Positions 25,157 through 34,352 of a stretch of DNA of 64,000 nucleotides are shown here, piece after piece. Location: assembly GCF_012276695.1 (NCBI RefSeq), contig NZ_CP038852.1, forward strand, positions 868,001 through 932,000, in the 5' to 3' direction. The position numbers and the translations under genes were made by a program. The notes below the pieces were generated by a model. It saw only the letters and a program-made list of their open reading frames with translations, did no database searches and was not told the DNA's origin. Origin of the DNA: Candidatus Pelagibacter giovannonii. GTDB lineage: Bacteria; Pseudomonadota; Alphaproteobacteria; Pelagibacterales; Pelagibacteraceae. Within the stretch, counting starts at the first letter, position 1, and each line of letters starts with the position of its first letter.

Positions 25157-26530
25157 ATGAATGAATTAGTCCAAACTGAATTAAAGAAAATCTTTAATGG
25201 AAGATTTTCAACCTCTGAATCCACAAGAGCTAATTATGCAAGAGGAGAAGATACTTATGAGCCAGTATTATCTCAAGCAGTAGTTTTTCCAGAGACTAAT
25301 GAAGAGGTGTCAAAAATTTTAAAATTATGTAATGAAAATAAAATTCCTGTTGTTCCATTTGGTACTGGAACTTCTCTAGAGGGAAATGCCGTTGGTAACT
25401 CTAATGGTATAACAATTTCATTAGAAAAAATGAATAAAGTTTTAAGTGTCAATGCTGAAGATTTTGATTGCAGAGTACAAGCCAATGTTACTAGAAAACA
25501 ATTAAATGAATATTTAAGAGAAGATGGAGTATTTTTCCCTATTGACCCAGGGGCTGATGCAGCTATTGGTGGAATGGCATCAACATCCGCATCTGGAACA
25601 ATGGCAGTCAAGTATGGAACAATGAGAACTGTAATTTCAGGATTAACAGTAGTGCTTGCTAATGGAGAAATAATCAAAACAGGATCTAGAACAAAAAAAT
25701 CATCTGCCGGTTATAATCTAACAAATTTATTTATTGGATCCGAGGGTACACTTGGAATAATCACAGAAGTACAAGTAAGACTGTCTCCAATTCCAGAAAG
25801 TATAATGAGTGCAGTTTGTTATTTCCCAGATTTAGATTCAGCAGTTCAAACAGCTCAAGAGGTAATCCAATATGGAATACCAATTGCTAGAATAGAAATG
25901 CTAAATAAAGACCAGATGGAAATAAGTATAAAATACTCAAAATTAGAAAACATAAAGGCATCTCCCACATTATTTTTTGAATTTCATGGGAGTGAAAGTT
26001 CAAATAAGGAAGCAATAAAACTAGTTGAAGAATTATCCAAAAATAATGGTGGAGGAGATTTTAAATGGGCAGTGTCCTTAGAGGAAAGAAATAAGTTGTG
26101 GCAAGCAAGGCATGATGTTTATTGGTCCGTAAAGGCTCTTGGTAATAATATGAAAGTATATTCAACTGATGTTTGTGTACCCATTTCAAATTTAGTTGAG
26201 TGTATTTCGTGGGCAGAAAAAGAAGTTAAAAAACATGATCTTATTGCACCTATGGTTGGGCATGTTGGTGATGGAAACTTTCATTCAATAATTTTATTTG
26301 ACCCAAATGACAAGGAAAAACAAAAAAAAATTAGAAAATATAGTGATGACCTAATAAGTAAGGCTCTTGAATTAGAAGGAACAATAACTGGAGAGCATGG
26401 AATTGGTTTGCAAAAAAAACATTATTTATTGAAAGAACATCCAGACAATATACCTGTTATGAAATCTATAAAGCGTAGTTTAGATGAAAATAATATTATG
26501 AACCCTGGCAAGGTATTTGACCTAAATTAA
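25157..26530 (+). CDS. FAD-linked 2-hydroxyacid oxidoreductase (GlcD/D-lactate dehydrogenase type)
   Basis: A 457-residue flavoprotein of the PCMH/VAO family. The FAD domain (about 35-215) has 'VVPFGTGTSLEGNAVG', 'FPIDPGADAAIGGMAST', 'SGTMAVKYGTMR' and 'GSEGTLGIITEV'. The C-terminal part holds 'GHVGDGNFHSII' and 'GTITGEHGIGLQKK' and ends 'NIMNPGKVFDLN'. These are standard for D-lactate/D-2-hydroxyglutarate/glycolate dehydrogenases. It is a single polypeptide without GlcE/GlcF here, so a D-lactate-type cytosolic or membrane-peripheral enzyme is more likely than the three-subunit glycolate oxidase. The next gene follows after one base. Confidence 0.92.
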   Translation: MNELVQTELKKIFNGRFSTSESTRANYARGEDTYEPVLSQAVVFPETNEEVSKILKLCNENKIPVVPFGTGTSLEGNAVGNSNGITISLEKMNKVLSVNAEDFDCRVQANVTRKQLNEYLREDGVFFPIDPGADAAIGGMASTSASGTMAVKYGTMRTVISGLTVVLANGEIIKTGSRTKKSSAGYNLTNLFIGSEGTLGIITEVQVRLSPIPESIMSAVCYFPDLDSAVQTAQEVIQYGIPIARIEMLNKDQMEISIKYSKLENIKASPTLFFEFHGSESSNKEAIKLVEELSKNNGGGDFKWAVSLEERNKLWQARHDVYWSVKALGNNMKVYSTDVCVPISNLVECISWAEKEVKKHDLIAPMVGHVGDGNFHSIILFDPNDKEKQKKIRKYSDDLISKALELEGTITGEHGIGLQKKHYLLKEHPDNIPVMKSIKRSLDENNIMNPGKVFDLN

Positions 26531-26531
26531 T

Positions 26532-27485
26532 ATGAAAAAAATATTAGTCACAAGAAAATTAATAAAGGATAGTGAAGAAAAAGCTTTAAAAATATTTGAT
26601 GCAAAACTTAATGGTAATGATGAGTTATATTCTCAATCAAAACTTATTGAATTAAGTGAAGGCTATGATGCAATATTAACTTCTTTAACTGATAAGATGA
26701 ATGAAGATACTATAAGCAAATTACCGAATAGTATTAAGGTAATTTCTAATTTTGCAGTTGGTTTTGGAAATATTGATTTAGAAGCGGCTAAAAAAAGAGG
26801 AATAGCAGTAACTAATACACCAGAAGTTTTATCGGACGCTACAGCAGAGATTGGGATTTTATTAATTCTTGGAGCATGTAGAAGAGTTCCAGAAGGTATT
26901 CAAGCTGCAAAAGAAAGTAACTGGAAATGGTCAGCAGATTATTTGATAGGAAAACAGTTAACAGGCTCAAGACTTGGAATTTTAGGCATGGGAAGAATAG
27001 GACAAAAGATTGCAAAAATAGCAAAATCTTTAGGTATGATTATTCATTATCATAACAGATCAAAATTAACTGAAGAAAAAGAACAGGGTGCCATATATCA
27101 TGATAGCATTAAAAGTCTTTTTGGAGTTTCAGATGTATTGTCTATTTGTTGTCCTGCAACAAAAGAAACAGAAAATTTAATTAATAAAGAAACATTAGAA
27201 TATTTTCCAACAGGTGCTGTTATAACAAATGTAGCTCGTGGAGATATTGTTGATGATGATGCTTTAATAGATGCACTAAATAGAAGAAAAATTTATGCAG
27301 CAGGACTTGATGTTTATAAAGGGGAACCAAATTTAAACCCAGGTTACTTAAAAATTAAAAGTGCTTTTATTTTGCCTCATCTTGGAAGCGCTACAAAGCA
27401 CACAAGAATTGCTATGGCTAATCTAGCTATAGATAATATTGATGAGTTTTTTAAAACAGGAAATTGCAAAAATAAAGTAAATTAG
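26532..27485 (+). CDS. D-2-hydroxyacid dehydrogenase (glyoxylate/hydroxypyruvate reductase-like)
   Basis: A 317-residue NAD(P)-dependent enzyme. The Rossmann motif is 'LGILGMGRIGQKIA'. The catalytic Arg-Glu-His triad fits 'TNVARGDIVDDDAL', 'DVYKGEPNLNPGY' and 'LPHLGSATKHTR', which is the usual arrangement in glyoxylate/hydroxypyruvate reductases. Together with the FAD enzyme one base upstream it could move electrons between hydroxy and keto acids. The cofactor preference is not decided by what I can see. Confidence 0.93.
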   Translation: MKKILVTRKLIKDSEEKALKIFDAKLNGNDELYSQSKLIELSEGYDAILTSLTDKMNEDTISKLPNSIKVISNFAVGFGNIDLEAAKKRGIAVTNTPEVLSDATAEIGILLILGACRRVPEGIQAAKESNWKWSADYLIGKQLTGSRLGILGMGRIGQKIAKIAKSLGMIIHYHNRSKLTEEKEQGAIYHDSIKSLFGVSDVLSICCPATKETENLINKETLEYFPTGAVITNVARGDIVDDDALIDALNRRKIYAAGLDVYKGEPNLNPGYLKIKSAFILPHLGSATKHTRIAMANLAIDNIDEFFKTGNCKNKVN

Positions 27486-27505
27486 TTTCCTTATAATTTT
27501 CAGTT

Positions 27506-28714
27506 ATGAATAAAGTTATCTTGTCAAAACAAAAAGCGATAACTATTTTTTTAGTGTTCGCTCTAGGTTATTACATTTCTAATTTATTAAGAGCTATCAC
27601 AGCAACTATTTCGCCCAATCTTGTATCTGAATTTAATTTATCAGCTGGTGATTTAGGACTTTTGGGTGGTGGATATTTTTTAGGATTTGCTTCTGTTCAA
27701 ATTCCACTTGGCTATCTATTAGACAGTAAAGGCCCAAAAAAAATAGTTTCGTACTTTTTATTAATTGCAATTGTAGGAATAATTTCATTTTCTTTGTCAC
27801 AAAATTTTACTTCTCTTTTAATCTCAAGAATTTTAATTGGAGTAGGTGTTGGAGCATGTTTAATGGGACCATTAACTGCTTATAGAGTTTGGTTTCAAGA
27901 CGAGACCCAACAAAGAGCAAATTCGTGGATGCTAATGACTGGCGCAATAGGAATGTTATCCTCTAGTTTGCCAGTACAATTTTTTTTACCAATAATAGGA
28001 TGGAGATCAATTTTTGGAATTTTAGCAATTCTAACTTTTTTTAGTATCTTTTTAATTGTTATTTTTATTCCTAATTGGGGTAAAGGAAATACACATGATG
28101 AGAAAGGCTCCTTAAAAGAAGTATGGCAGAATGAATTTTTTAAAAGTTTAGTGCCAATGGGTTTCTTTAATTATGGTGGTTTATTTGCTATCCAAACTTT
28201 ATGGGCAGGACCATGGATGGTTAAGGTGTCTGGATATACTCCAGAAGAAAGTGCAAATGGTTTATTTATTATTTACCTTTCCTTACTTTTTTCTTTTTTA
28301 ACTTGGGGGTATTTTGTCCCAAAATTTTCTAAAAATGTTTCTGATGCAATAACGTTATTGAAATTTGGTGCACCATTAAATTTAATTGTTTTAGCTTTCA
28401 TAATCTATCTAGGACCAAAAGCAGGAGCATTTCATTGGGCATTTTTTGCTGTAAGTTCAGTATTTTTATCATTAAGTCAACCTGCTGTTGGGATGGCTTT
28501 TTCACTTTCAAATGCTGGAAAAGCACTGACTTCGTTTAATTTACTTCTTTTTATTGGGGCATTTGCACTTCAATGGATTATTGGTATCATTATTGATATC
28601 ACAATGAATTTTGGCTTTTCAGAAATTTCAGGTTTTAGATTTGCAATGATATTTTTTTTATTAACCTCTTTATTTTCTTACCTATTTTTCTTAATAAAAA
28701 ATTTAAAGAATTAA
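27506..28714 (+). CDS. MFS transporter
   Basis: A 402-residue carrier with 12 hydrophobic segments. Motif A is recognisable in 'GYLLDSKGPKK' between helices 2 and 3, and 'RILIGVGVGACLMGPLTAY' is the following helix 4 motif. It belongs with NarK/hexuronate-type branches in general look; no substrate can be given. By position after the hydroxy-acid genes, a carboxylate is a reasonable inference. It converges with the AcoR-like gene with only two bases between the stops, so any shared terminator must overlap coding sequence. Confidence 0.9.
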   Translation: MNKVILSKQKAITIFLVFALGYYISNLLRAITATISPNLVSEFNLSAGDLGLLGGGYFLGFASVQIPLGYLLDSKGPKKIVSYFLLIAIVGIISFSLSQNFTSLLISRILIGVGVGACLMGPLTAYRVWFQDETQQRANSWMLMTGAIGMLSSSLPVQFFLPIIGWRSIFGILAILTFFSIFLIVIFIPNWGKGNTHDEKGSLKEVWQNEFFKSLVPMGFFNYGGLFAIQTLWAGPWMVKVSGYTPEESANGLFIIYLSLLFSFLTWGYFVPKFSKNVSDAITLLKFGAPLNLIVLAFIIYLGPKAGAFHWAFFAVSSVFLSLSQPAVGMAFSLSNAGKALTSFNLLLFIGAFALQWIIGIIIDITMNFGFSEISGFRFAMIFFLLTSLFSYLFFLIKNLKN

Positions 28715-28716
28715 TT

Positions 28717-29799
28717 CTATTGTAAGTGTTTGTAAATTGTAGTTCGCGAAACACCAAGTCTTCGAGAAACTGCACTAATATTTCTGTTTTCTAAAAAAGT
28801 AGATTTAATTAAAATACATCTATCTTCTTTAAATTTTGATCCCTTACATTTTTTACATGCATAATTTTTTATTTTTATTTCTTTAGATATTTTTTTCTTA
28901 AAATTTTGACTTTTTATTACAAAAACAGATGAGCCTAAATGATCAGAAATTTTCATTATTTTATTTTGTAAAAGTTCACTTGCTATTAAAGAAAATGAAG
29001 TTGTAAAAATATTATTAAAATTTTCATTCTTTAATGTTACGAGTCCATGCAACATTATTCTTGCATTAGAATTTGAGCCAACAACAAATCCGTCACCATT
29101 AATTGCAAGCAGACCAACACTATTGGTACTTAAGTATTCTTGACGTGGATGGAATGATAAAATTAATTCATTATTAAATTGATTTAAAAATAATTTTGTT
29201 TCAATGCTTTTTGTAGCAAGCTTAACTAGTGCCAAGGTATGCTGCTCTCTTGAATGCACATCAGTAGAGGCATCTATTATGCCAATAGTTTTTCCCTCAT
29301 GATTTAGTATTGGACTTGCAAAACAAGATAACTTTCCATGTGAGTCAAAAAAATGTTCCTTACCTGAAACTATGGAATCTTTATTCAGAGTAACAACTTG
29401 TCCCAATCCATTTGTACCTCCAATTTCTTCTCTCCAAATTGAACCTGGTATTACAATTTTTCCAACATCAGTTCTAAGGCAGGTTTTATCATAAATAGTA
29501 TCCATAACTGATCCAGTGTTGTCAGAATATGCTACCATAAAGTTTGTCCCAGCTATTTGTGAATATAGAAGTTCAAGTTCAGGGTTTACTAATCTTCTAA
29601 TATATTCATTTTTTTCTTTAAGCTCTTCAAGCTCTTTAGAAGTAAGAATTGTTCTCTTTGGGTTTTTAAGTGGATCCAATCCAGTTGAAATACATCTCTT
29701 CCAGCTATCAGATATATCTTTATCAATCAGAGAAGGTAAAAAACCTCTTCTCTTAGTTAGGTCAGAGAATTCTTTTTCAACAGAAACTAAATTTGACAT
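28717..29799 (-). CDS. AcoR-like transcriptional regulator without AAA+ domain
   Basis: A 360-residue regulator. The N-terminus has 'DISDSWKRCISTGLDP', typical of AcoR-type sigma-54 activators, then a GAF-like sensor (about 75-205) with 'WREEIGGTNGLGQVV', and 'GKLSCFASPILNHEGKTIGIID'. A PAS-like part follows (about 230-285). The C-terminus carries a Fis-type HTH, 'NISAVSRRLGVSRTTIYKHL'. The central AAA+ ATPase domain of sigma-54 activators is absent, so it should act on ordinary sigma-70 promoters. A 'CKKCKGSKF' near residue 322 adds two Cys of unknown role. It is divergent from the alcohol dehydrogenase/ABC operon, its likely target. Confidence 0.85.
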   Translation of the reverse strand: MSNLVSVEKEFSDLTKRRGFLPSLIDKDISDSWKRCISTGLDPLKNPKRTILTSKELEELKEKNEYIRRLVNPELELLYSQIAGTNFMVAYSDNTGSVMDTIYDKTCLRTDVGKIVIPGSIWREEIGGTNGLGQVVTLNKDSIVSGKEHFFDSHGKLSCFASPILNHEGKTIGIIDASTDVHSREQHTLALVKLATKSIETKLFLNQFNNELILSFHPRQEYLSTNSVGLLAINGDGFVVGSNSNARIMLHGLVTLKNENFNNIFTTSFSLIASELLQNKIMKISDHLGSSVFVIKSQNFKKKISKEIKIKNYACKKCKGSKFKEDRCILIKSTFLENRNISAVSRRLGVSRTTIYKHLQ

Positions 29800-29912
29800 A
29801 TCTTATCTTACGAGTTTATTAAAAATGAACAACCAACCAGGAGTTGTATTTTGTTAACTTTATGAACACTTTTTTGCGCAGTTGACTCACTGTTGACCTC
29901 AATATTGGATAG

Positions 29913-29939
29913 GGTTTGTTATTAAAAAATTAACAAACC
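29913..29939. promoter_or_regulatory. Perfect inverted repeat before the alcohol dehydrogenase gene
   Basis: GGTTTGTTA (29913-29921) and TAACAAACC (29931-29939) form a perfect 9-base inverted repeat with a 9-base spacer, 19 bases before the ATG at 29959. In the same gap TTGACT (29882) and TTGACC (29893) could be -35-like or direct-repeat elements. The repeat may be the operator of the divergent AcoR-like regulator or a 5' leader hairpin. The gap 29800-29958 has no gene. Confidence 0.5.
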
Positions 29940-29958
29940 AAAAAAATAGAGAGAAATT

Positions 29959-31020
29959 ATGAAGGCACAGGTTTTACATAAGTACAATCCAAAAATGGAT
30001 GAAAAAGTTTGGGTTACCGAACAAGAAATGCCAGATCCAAAATTAGAAAAATCATCAGATGTTATTGTTAAAATTGGTGCTGCGGGAGTTTGTAGAACTG
30101 ATTTACACATTATTGAAGGCGTTTGGGAACATATCCAAGATCCTAAAGGAGATTTATTACCTATGGTTATGGGTCATGAAAATGCAGGTTGGGTTGAAGA
30201 AGTAGGCAAGGATGTTGTTGGATTTAAAAAAGGTGATCCAGTAATTTTGCACCCAATCATTTCTGGAACAGATGGAACTTGTTTAAGTTGTCGTAGAGGC
30301 TTAGATCAGCATGCTGAAGAAGGTGCTTTTCCAGGACTAAACATTAAAGAAGGTGGTTATGCAGAATTACTTAAAACAAGTGTTCGTAATTTAATCAAAT
30401 TGCCCACAATATTAGCACCAAAAGATGTGGCACCATTTTCTGATGCAGGACTTACCGCTTATAGAGTTGTTAAAAAAGCTACTAGACATTTATTACCAGG
30501 TCAGACTTGTGTAATTATTGGAGCGGGTGGATTGGGTCATATAGCAATTCAATGTTTAAAAGCAATGTGTGCTGCTAATATTATTATCGTTGAAAAATCT
30601 GCTCAAGCCTTAAAACATGCAATGGATTTAGGTGGTGATGAAGGAGTTTTAATTGATGGAAATGAAGTTGAAAGAGTTCTAGAGCTTACCAAAGGTAAAG
30701 GTGGTGAAGCTGTAATCGATTTTGTTGGTGAAAAAGGATCTACTGCAATGGGTATTAAAATGACAGCAGGAAGTGGATACTATTATATCGTTGGCTATGG
30801 TGAAGAAATCAGAGTTCTAGCTGTCGATGTAATTATTTCAGAAAAAACAATTGTTGGAAATTTAGTGGGAACGTGGTCTGAGTTATATGAGCTGATGGAG
30901 TTAGCTAACAAAGGGTTAGTTACACTTTCTATGCAAGAATATAAATTAGGCGATGCTAATAAAGCGCTTCATGATCTTAACGAGGGTAAAGTTAAGGGAA
31001 GAGCCGTTTTAGTTCCATAA
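29959..31020 (+). CDS. Zinc-dependent alcohol dehydrogenase
   Basis: A 353-residue medium-chain dehydrogenase. The catalytic zinc ligands start with C45 ('GVCRTDLH', also D48/H50) and H73-E74 ('MGHENAGWVE'). The structural zinc loop is reduced: 'GTCLSCRRGLDQHAE' holds only two Cys instead of four. The nucleotide-binding motif is 'CVIIGAGGLGHIAIQ'. Substrate range cannot be told; its location as first gene before an ABC importer suggests it oxidises an imported alcohol or polyol. The gene is preceded by 'agagagaaatt' and the inverted repeat at 29913-29939, and followed by the SBP gene after 21 bases. Confidence 0.92.
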   Translation: MKAQVLHKYNPKMDEKVWVTEQEMPDPKLEKSSDVIVKIGAAGVCRTDLHIIEGVWEHIQDPKGDLLPMVMGHENAGWVEEVGKDVVGFKKGDPVILHPIISGTDGTCLSCRRGLDQHAEEGAFPGLNIKEGGYAELLKTSVRNLIKLPTILAPKDVAPFSDAGLTAYRVVKKATRHLLPGQTCVIIGAGGLGHIAIQCLKAMCAANIIIVEKSAQALKHAMDLGGDEGVLIDGNEVERVLELTKGKGGEAVIDFVGEKGSTAMGIKMTAGSGYYYIVGYGEEIRVLAVDVIISEKTIVGNLVGTWSELYELMELANKGLVTLSMQEYKLGDANKALHDLNEGKVKGRAVLVP

Positions 31021-31041
31021 TAATAAATAAAGGAGAGAGTA

Positions 31042-32577
31042 ATGAAAATAATAAAAACTTGCCTAAGTGCTATGATATCAGGAATTTTGATATTTAGTCC
31101 AGCTTATGCAGATAAGTGGAGTGATCAATTTCCACATATCAAAGCAACAGGAGATATTTCTGGTGACTGTTCTTATGAAGAGATTTCAAAAAAGAACTAC
31201 AAAGGAAAAACTCTAAAAATAAATACGCATGCCGTTCCAGTAATTGGACAGCCTACAGCTCTTCATGCTGAACAGTTTGCAAAACTAACGGGCGCAACAG
31301 TTGATGTGACACATACACCTGCAGGTGATTTGTATGCAAAAGCTATGGTTCCTTTTAAAGCTGGTCAAGCTCCATACGATATCGTATTTGGTTTTTCTAA
31401 CTTTATAAATGACTGGAGACAGTATTTAGCACCAGTTCCAAAAAAATACATGAACACAAAAGAGATGAAAGACGTTACAAAATCTCATGTGGGTGTTTCT
31501 TCTTGGGATGGAACTATGTATCAATATCCAGTTGATGGAGACAGACATTATCTAAAATATAGAAAAGACGTAATAGATAATCCTGAAATGCAAAAAAAAT
31601 ATAAAGATGCTACCGGGAAAGAGTTAAAAGTTCCTACAACTTGGAAAGAGTATGGCGAAATGGCTAAATTCTTTAACGGTTGGGACTGGGATGGAGATGG
31701 AGAAAAAGAATACGGTTCAGCTGAAGTTATGAAAAAAGACGACTTAATGTTCGCAGCTTTTTTCAGTAGATCAGTAGCGTATGCTAAAAATCCTAGAACT
31801 CCAGGTGGTTTCTTTTTTGATTTAGAAACTATGAAACCAAATGTTAATAATCCAGGGTTTGTTGAAGCTTTAACTGACTGGGTAGAAGCTACTAAGTATG
31901 TTCCTCCAGGAGGAATTAACTTTGGACTAGGTGATGAAATTGGATCATTTGGTGGTGGACAAACTCTATTTAGTTTTTCATGGGATGATGCTTTTATTGC
32001 AGCGATGCAAGATGATAGTCCTATTAAAAATAAAGTAGGTACAGCTCCTCTTCCAGGCGCAGATAAAGTTTGGAACAGAGTATCTGGAAAATGGGATAAC
32101 AAATATAACCAAGCACCGTACATTGTATGGGGTTGGGCAGTAGGTGTTGCTAAGAAAAGCAAAGTACAAGAGATGGCGTTTGATTATCTTTGTTTCTTTT
32201 CTAACGGAGCAAACCACCAAGCTGACCTAGCTATTGGTAACTTCGGCGTTAATCCATTTAAAAACTCTGATTTCGATCCAAATCTTTACATAGATACAAT
32301 GGGTTGGGATGCAGACATTGCAAAATCATACACTAAGACACTTAAAGATATGGAAAAAAGTAAGAATAGAGTTTTCCCTTTAAGAGTTCGTGGTGTGTTT
32401 GAATTCACTAGTGCAGTTGCAACTGGAACTTCTAAGGCTTTAGCTGGTCAGCTATCTCCTCAAGAAGCTTTAGATGAAGTTGCTAAAGAGTGGGAAGCAA
32501 TTGTTAAAAGAGTTGGTAAATCAGCAGTACAAGAAGACTATGCTGTTGGTGTCAAAATGGAAGACAACAAGTTATAA
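31042..32577 (+). CDS. ABC transporter substrate-binding protein (CUT1-like, large type)
   Basis: A 511-residue periplasmic binding protein with a signal peptide ending at 'SPAYA' (about residue 23). The family-1 extracellular binding fold is indicated by 'LKINTHAVPVIGQPTALHAEQFAKLTGA', 'APYDIVFGFSNFI' and 'YNQAPYIVWGWAVGV' (short pieces). A calcium-loop-like 'DWDGDGEKEYG' sits near residue 215. It is larger than most sugar-binding proteins, resembling those paired with GlpS/GlpT-type ATPases in rhizobial glycerol importers, so a polyol is a plausible ligand (inference). A strong ribosome site (aggagagag, 31031-31039) fits high expression. Confidence 0.92.
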   Translation: MKIIKTCLSAMISGILIFSPAYADKWSDQFPHIKATGDISGDCSYEEISKKNYKGKTLKINTHAVPVIGQPTALHAEQFAKLTGATVDVTHTPAGDLYAKAMVPFKAGQAPYDIVFGFSNFINDWRQYLAPVPKKYMNTKEMKDVTKSHVGVSSWDGTMYQYPVDGDRHYLKYRKDVIDNPEMQKKYKDATGKELKVPTTWKEYGEMAKFFNGWDWDGDGEKEYGSAEVMKKDDLMFAAFFSRSVAYAKNPRTPGGFFFDLETMKPNVNNPGFVEALTDWVEATKYVPPGGINFGLGDEIGSFGGGQTLFSFSWDDAFIAAMQDDSPIKNKVGTAPLPGADKVWNRVSGKWDNKYNQAPYIVWGWAVGVAKKSKVQEMAFDYLCFFSNGANHQADLAIGNFGVNPFKNSDFDPNLYIDTMGWDADIAKSYTKTLKDMEKSKNRVFPLRVRGVFEFTSAVATGTSKALAGQLSPQEALDEVAKEWEAIVKRVGKSAVQEDYAVGVKMEDNKL

Positions 32578-32586
32578 AAATAACTT

Positions 32587-32617
32587 TATGTGGCCACTTT
32601 TAATTAGTGGCCACATA
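32587..32617 (+). terminator. Hairpin between binding protein and permease genes
   Basis: A perfect 12-base stem, TATGTGGCCACT / AGTGGCCACATA, with a 7-base loop follows the binding-protein gene by 9 bases. Only a weak T-rich run follows, so it probably stabilises the upstream message or attenuates transcription, leaving more mRNA for the binding protein than for the permeases. Confidence 0.7.
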
Positions 32618-32640
32618 CATTATATTCAAAATTCAATTAC

Positions 32641-33501
32641 ATGAACTTTAAACATAAATACGTTTTTTTATTCCCAGGTTTATTTGTTCTTATAGGTATC
32701 TTAATTTTCCCAATAATATTTGTAGTTCGTTTAAGTCTATCAGGCTGGAATAGTTATAATGGTTTAAACTTTATAGGTCTTGAAAATTACATAAGATTAT
32801 TTACTGATGACCCACGGTTTTGGGAGTCATTTTTTAGACTGAGTTTTTTATCAGTTACAACTGTTGTACTGCAATATGTAATTGGCTTTGCACTGGCTCA
32901 TATGGTTTGGAAAGAAATTAAGTTTCAAAGATTTTTTAGAGTTTTGTTTTTAATTCCTATGATGACCACTCCAGTTATTATGACTGTTATTTGGAGAACT
33001 TTTTTTCATGAGTCTCTTGGCCCAGTAAATGATATTTTAGGGAATTTTGGTTTTTCACCAAAATGGCTTACAGATCCTACCTTAGCTAAATTCACAGTTA
33101 TTATTGTTGAGGTTTGGCAGTGGACACCATTTATGTTTTTACTATTGTTAGCAGGTCTTTTATCACTTCCAAAAGAACCCTTTTTGGCAGCAGCAATTGA
33201 TGGAGCTAGCCCAATTAGAAAATTTATTTATGTAACATTTCCATTAATGGCACCTATATCTATCGGTGCAATAATTATCAGATTGATTGAAGCTTCAAAG
33301 ATAATGGATACGGTTTATGTATTAACCTCTGGAGGTCCAGGAACTTCAACTGAGACATCAAGCTTTTATATTTTTATTAAGGGATTGAGAGAGTTTCAAA
33401 TGGGCTATGCAGCCTCAATGTCATTCACATATTTAATAATAATGATCATAAGCTTAACTGTTATTGCAAAAGTATTAACTAAATTATTACTCAAAGATTA
33501 G
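32641..33501 (+). CDS. ABC transporter permease (MalF/UgpA-like)
   Basis: A 286-residue permease with six hydrophobic segments. The coupling motif 'EPFLAAAIDGASPIRKFIYVTFPLM' (EAA loop) lies near residues 180-203, as in binding-protein-dependent sugar permeases of the CUT1 class. It pairs with the next gene, whose ATG lies two bases after this stop. Acts in the inner membrane as one half of the channel. Confidence 0.95.
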   Translation: MNFKHKYVFLFPGLFVLIGILIFPIIFVVRLSLSGWNSYNGLNFIGLENYIRLFTDDPRFWESFFRLSFLSVTTVVLQYVIGFALAHMVWKEIKFQRFFRVLFLIPMMTTPVIMTVIWRTFFHESLGPVNDILGNFGFSPKWLTDPTLAKFTVIIVEVWQWTPFMFLLLLAGLLSLPKEPFLAAAIDGASPIRKFIYVTFPLMAPISIGAIIIRLIEASKIMDTVYVLTSGGPGTSTETSSFYIFIKGLREFQMGYAASMSFTYLIIMIISLTVIAKVLTKLLLKD

Positions 33502-33503
33502 AT

Positions 33504-34352
33504 ATGGGAAAATTATATACATTTTTAAAATATTTTTTTATAACAATTTGGACAGTATTTGTTGTGGCACCTTTTCTTTGGGCGCTTACAACTTCCTTCA
33601 AAGATTTTAATTCAGTTAATGGAGGTGTTACTTATATTCCGTGGGTTGATTTTGAACCTAACCTAGAAGGTTGGAGGGTCTTAATTAAATCACCAGCACA
33701 AGGAGGGGTAGATATTGTTGAGCCTTATTTTAATAGTCTGTTTGTAACATGTACTGCTAGTTTAATAAGCATAATCCTTGGAACTTTATCTGCCTATGCA
33801 CTTTCAAGATATACTTTTAAAGCAGGTCCCATAAAAAATAATGACATTACCTTCTTTTTTATTTCTCAAAGAATTATGCCACCAATTGTTTTATCAATAC
33901 CTTTCTTTTTATTTTTAGGAGCTGTCAATTTATTAGATAGTCTAATTGGGCTGATAGTTGTTTATATTGTTTTGTTAATGCCTATAGCAGTTTGGATTAT
34001 GGTTGATTTCTTTAACAAGGTACCGAGAGAAATAGATGAAACAGCATTAATAGATGGATGTAATCCTTACCAAGCATTTTTTAAAGTTGTATTACCAAAT
34101 TCAATACCAGGTTTAATCGTTGCTGGAATGTTTTGTATAATATTTGGATGGATTGATTTCTTTTTTGCATTCATTTTAACTTTTACTGAAGTACAATTAC
34201 TACCAGTTAAAATAGTTGCCTTAAACTCTTCAATTACACCATGGTGGAGTTTATCTGCTTCAGCATTAGTTTCTGTTGCACCATTAATTGTAGTTGCATT
34301 TATTGTTGAAAGATATTTGTCAAAAGGAAATTTGTCTGGAGCAATTAAATAA
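33504..34352 (+). CDS. ABC transporter permease (MalG-like)
   Basis: A 282-residue permease with about six membrane spans. The EAA loop is 'VPREIDETALIDGCNPYQAFFKVVLPN', and the C-terminus ends 'VERYLSKGNLSGAIK', the standard MalG-like ending. It forms a heterodimer with the upstream permease. Its stop shares one base with the first ATPase gene. Confidence 0.95.
   Translation: MGKLYTFLKYFFITIWTVFVVAPFLWALTTSFKDFNSVNGGVTYIPWVDFEPNLEGWRVLIKSPAQGGVDIVEPYFNSLFVTCTASLISIILGTLSAYALSRYTFKAGPIKNNDITFFFISQRIMPPIVLSIPFFLFLGAVNLLDSLIGLIVVYIVLLMPIAVWIMVDFFNKVPREIDETALIDGCNPYQAFFKVVLPNSIPGLIVAGMFCIIFGWIDFFFAFILTFTEVQLLPVKIVALNSSITPWWSLSASALVSVAPLIVVAFIVERYLSKGNLSGAIK

Noticed and set aside
31548..32162. 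204-codon minus-strand frame inside the binding protein
   Set aside because: The opposite strand carries a well-defined ABC binding protein; the antisense protein has no recognisable pattern.
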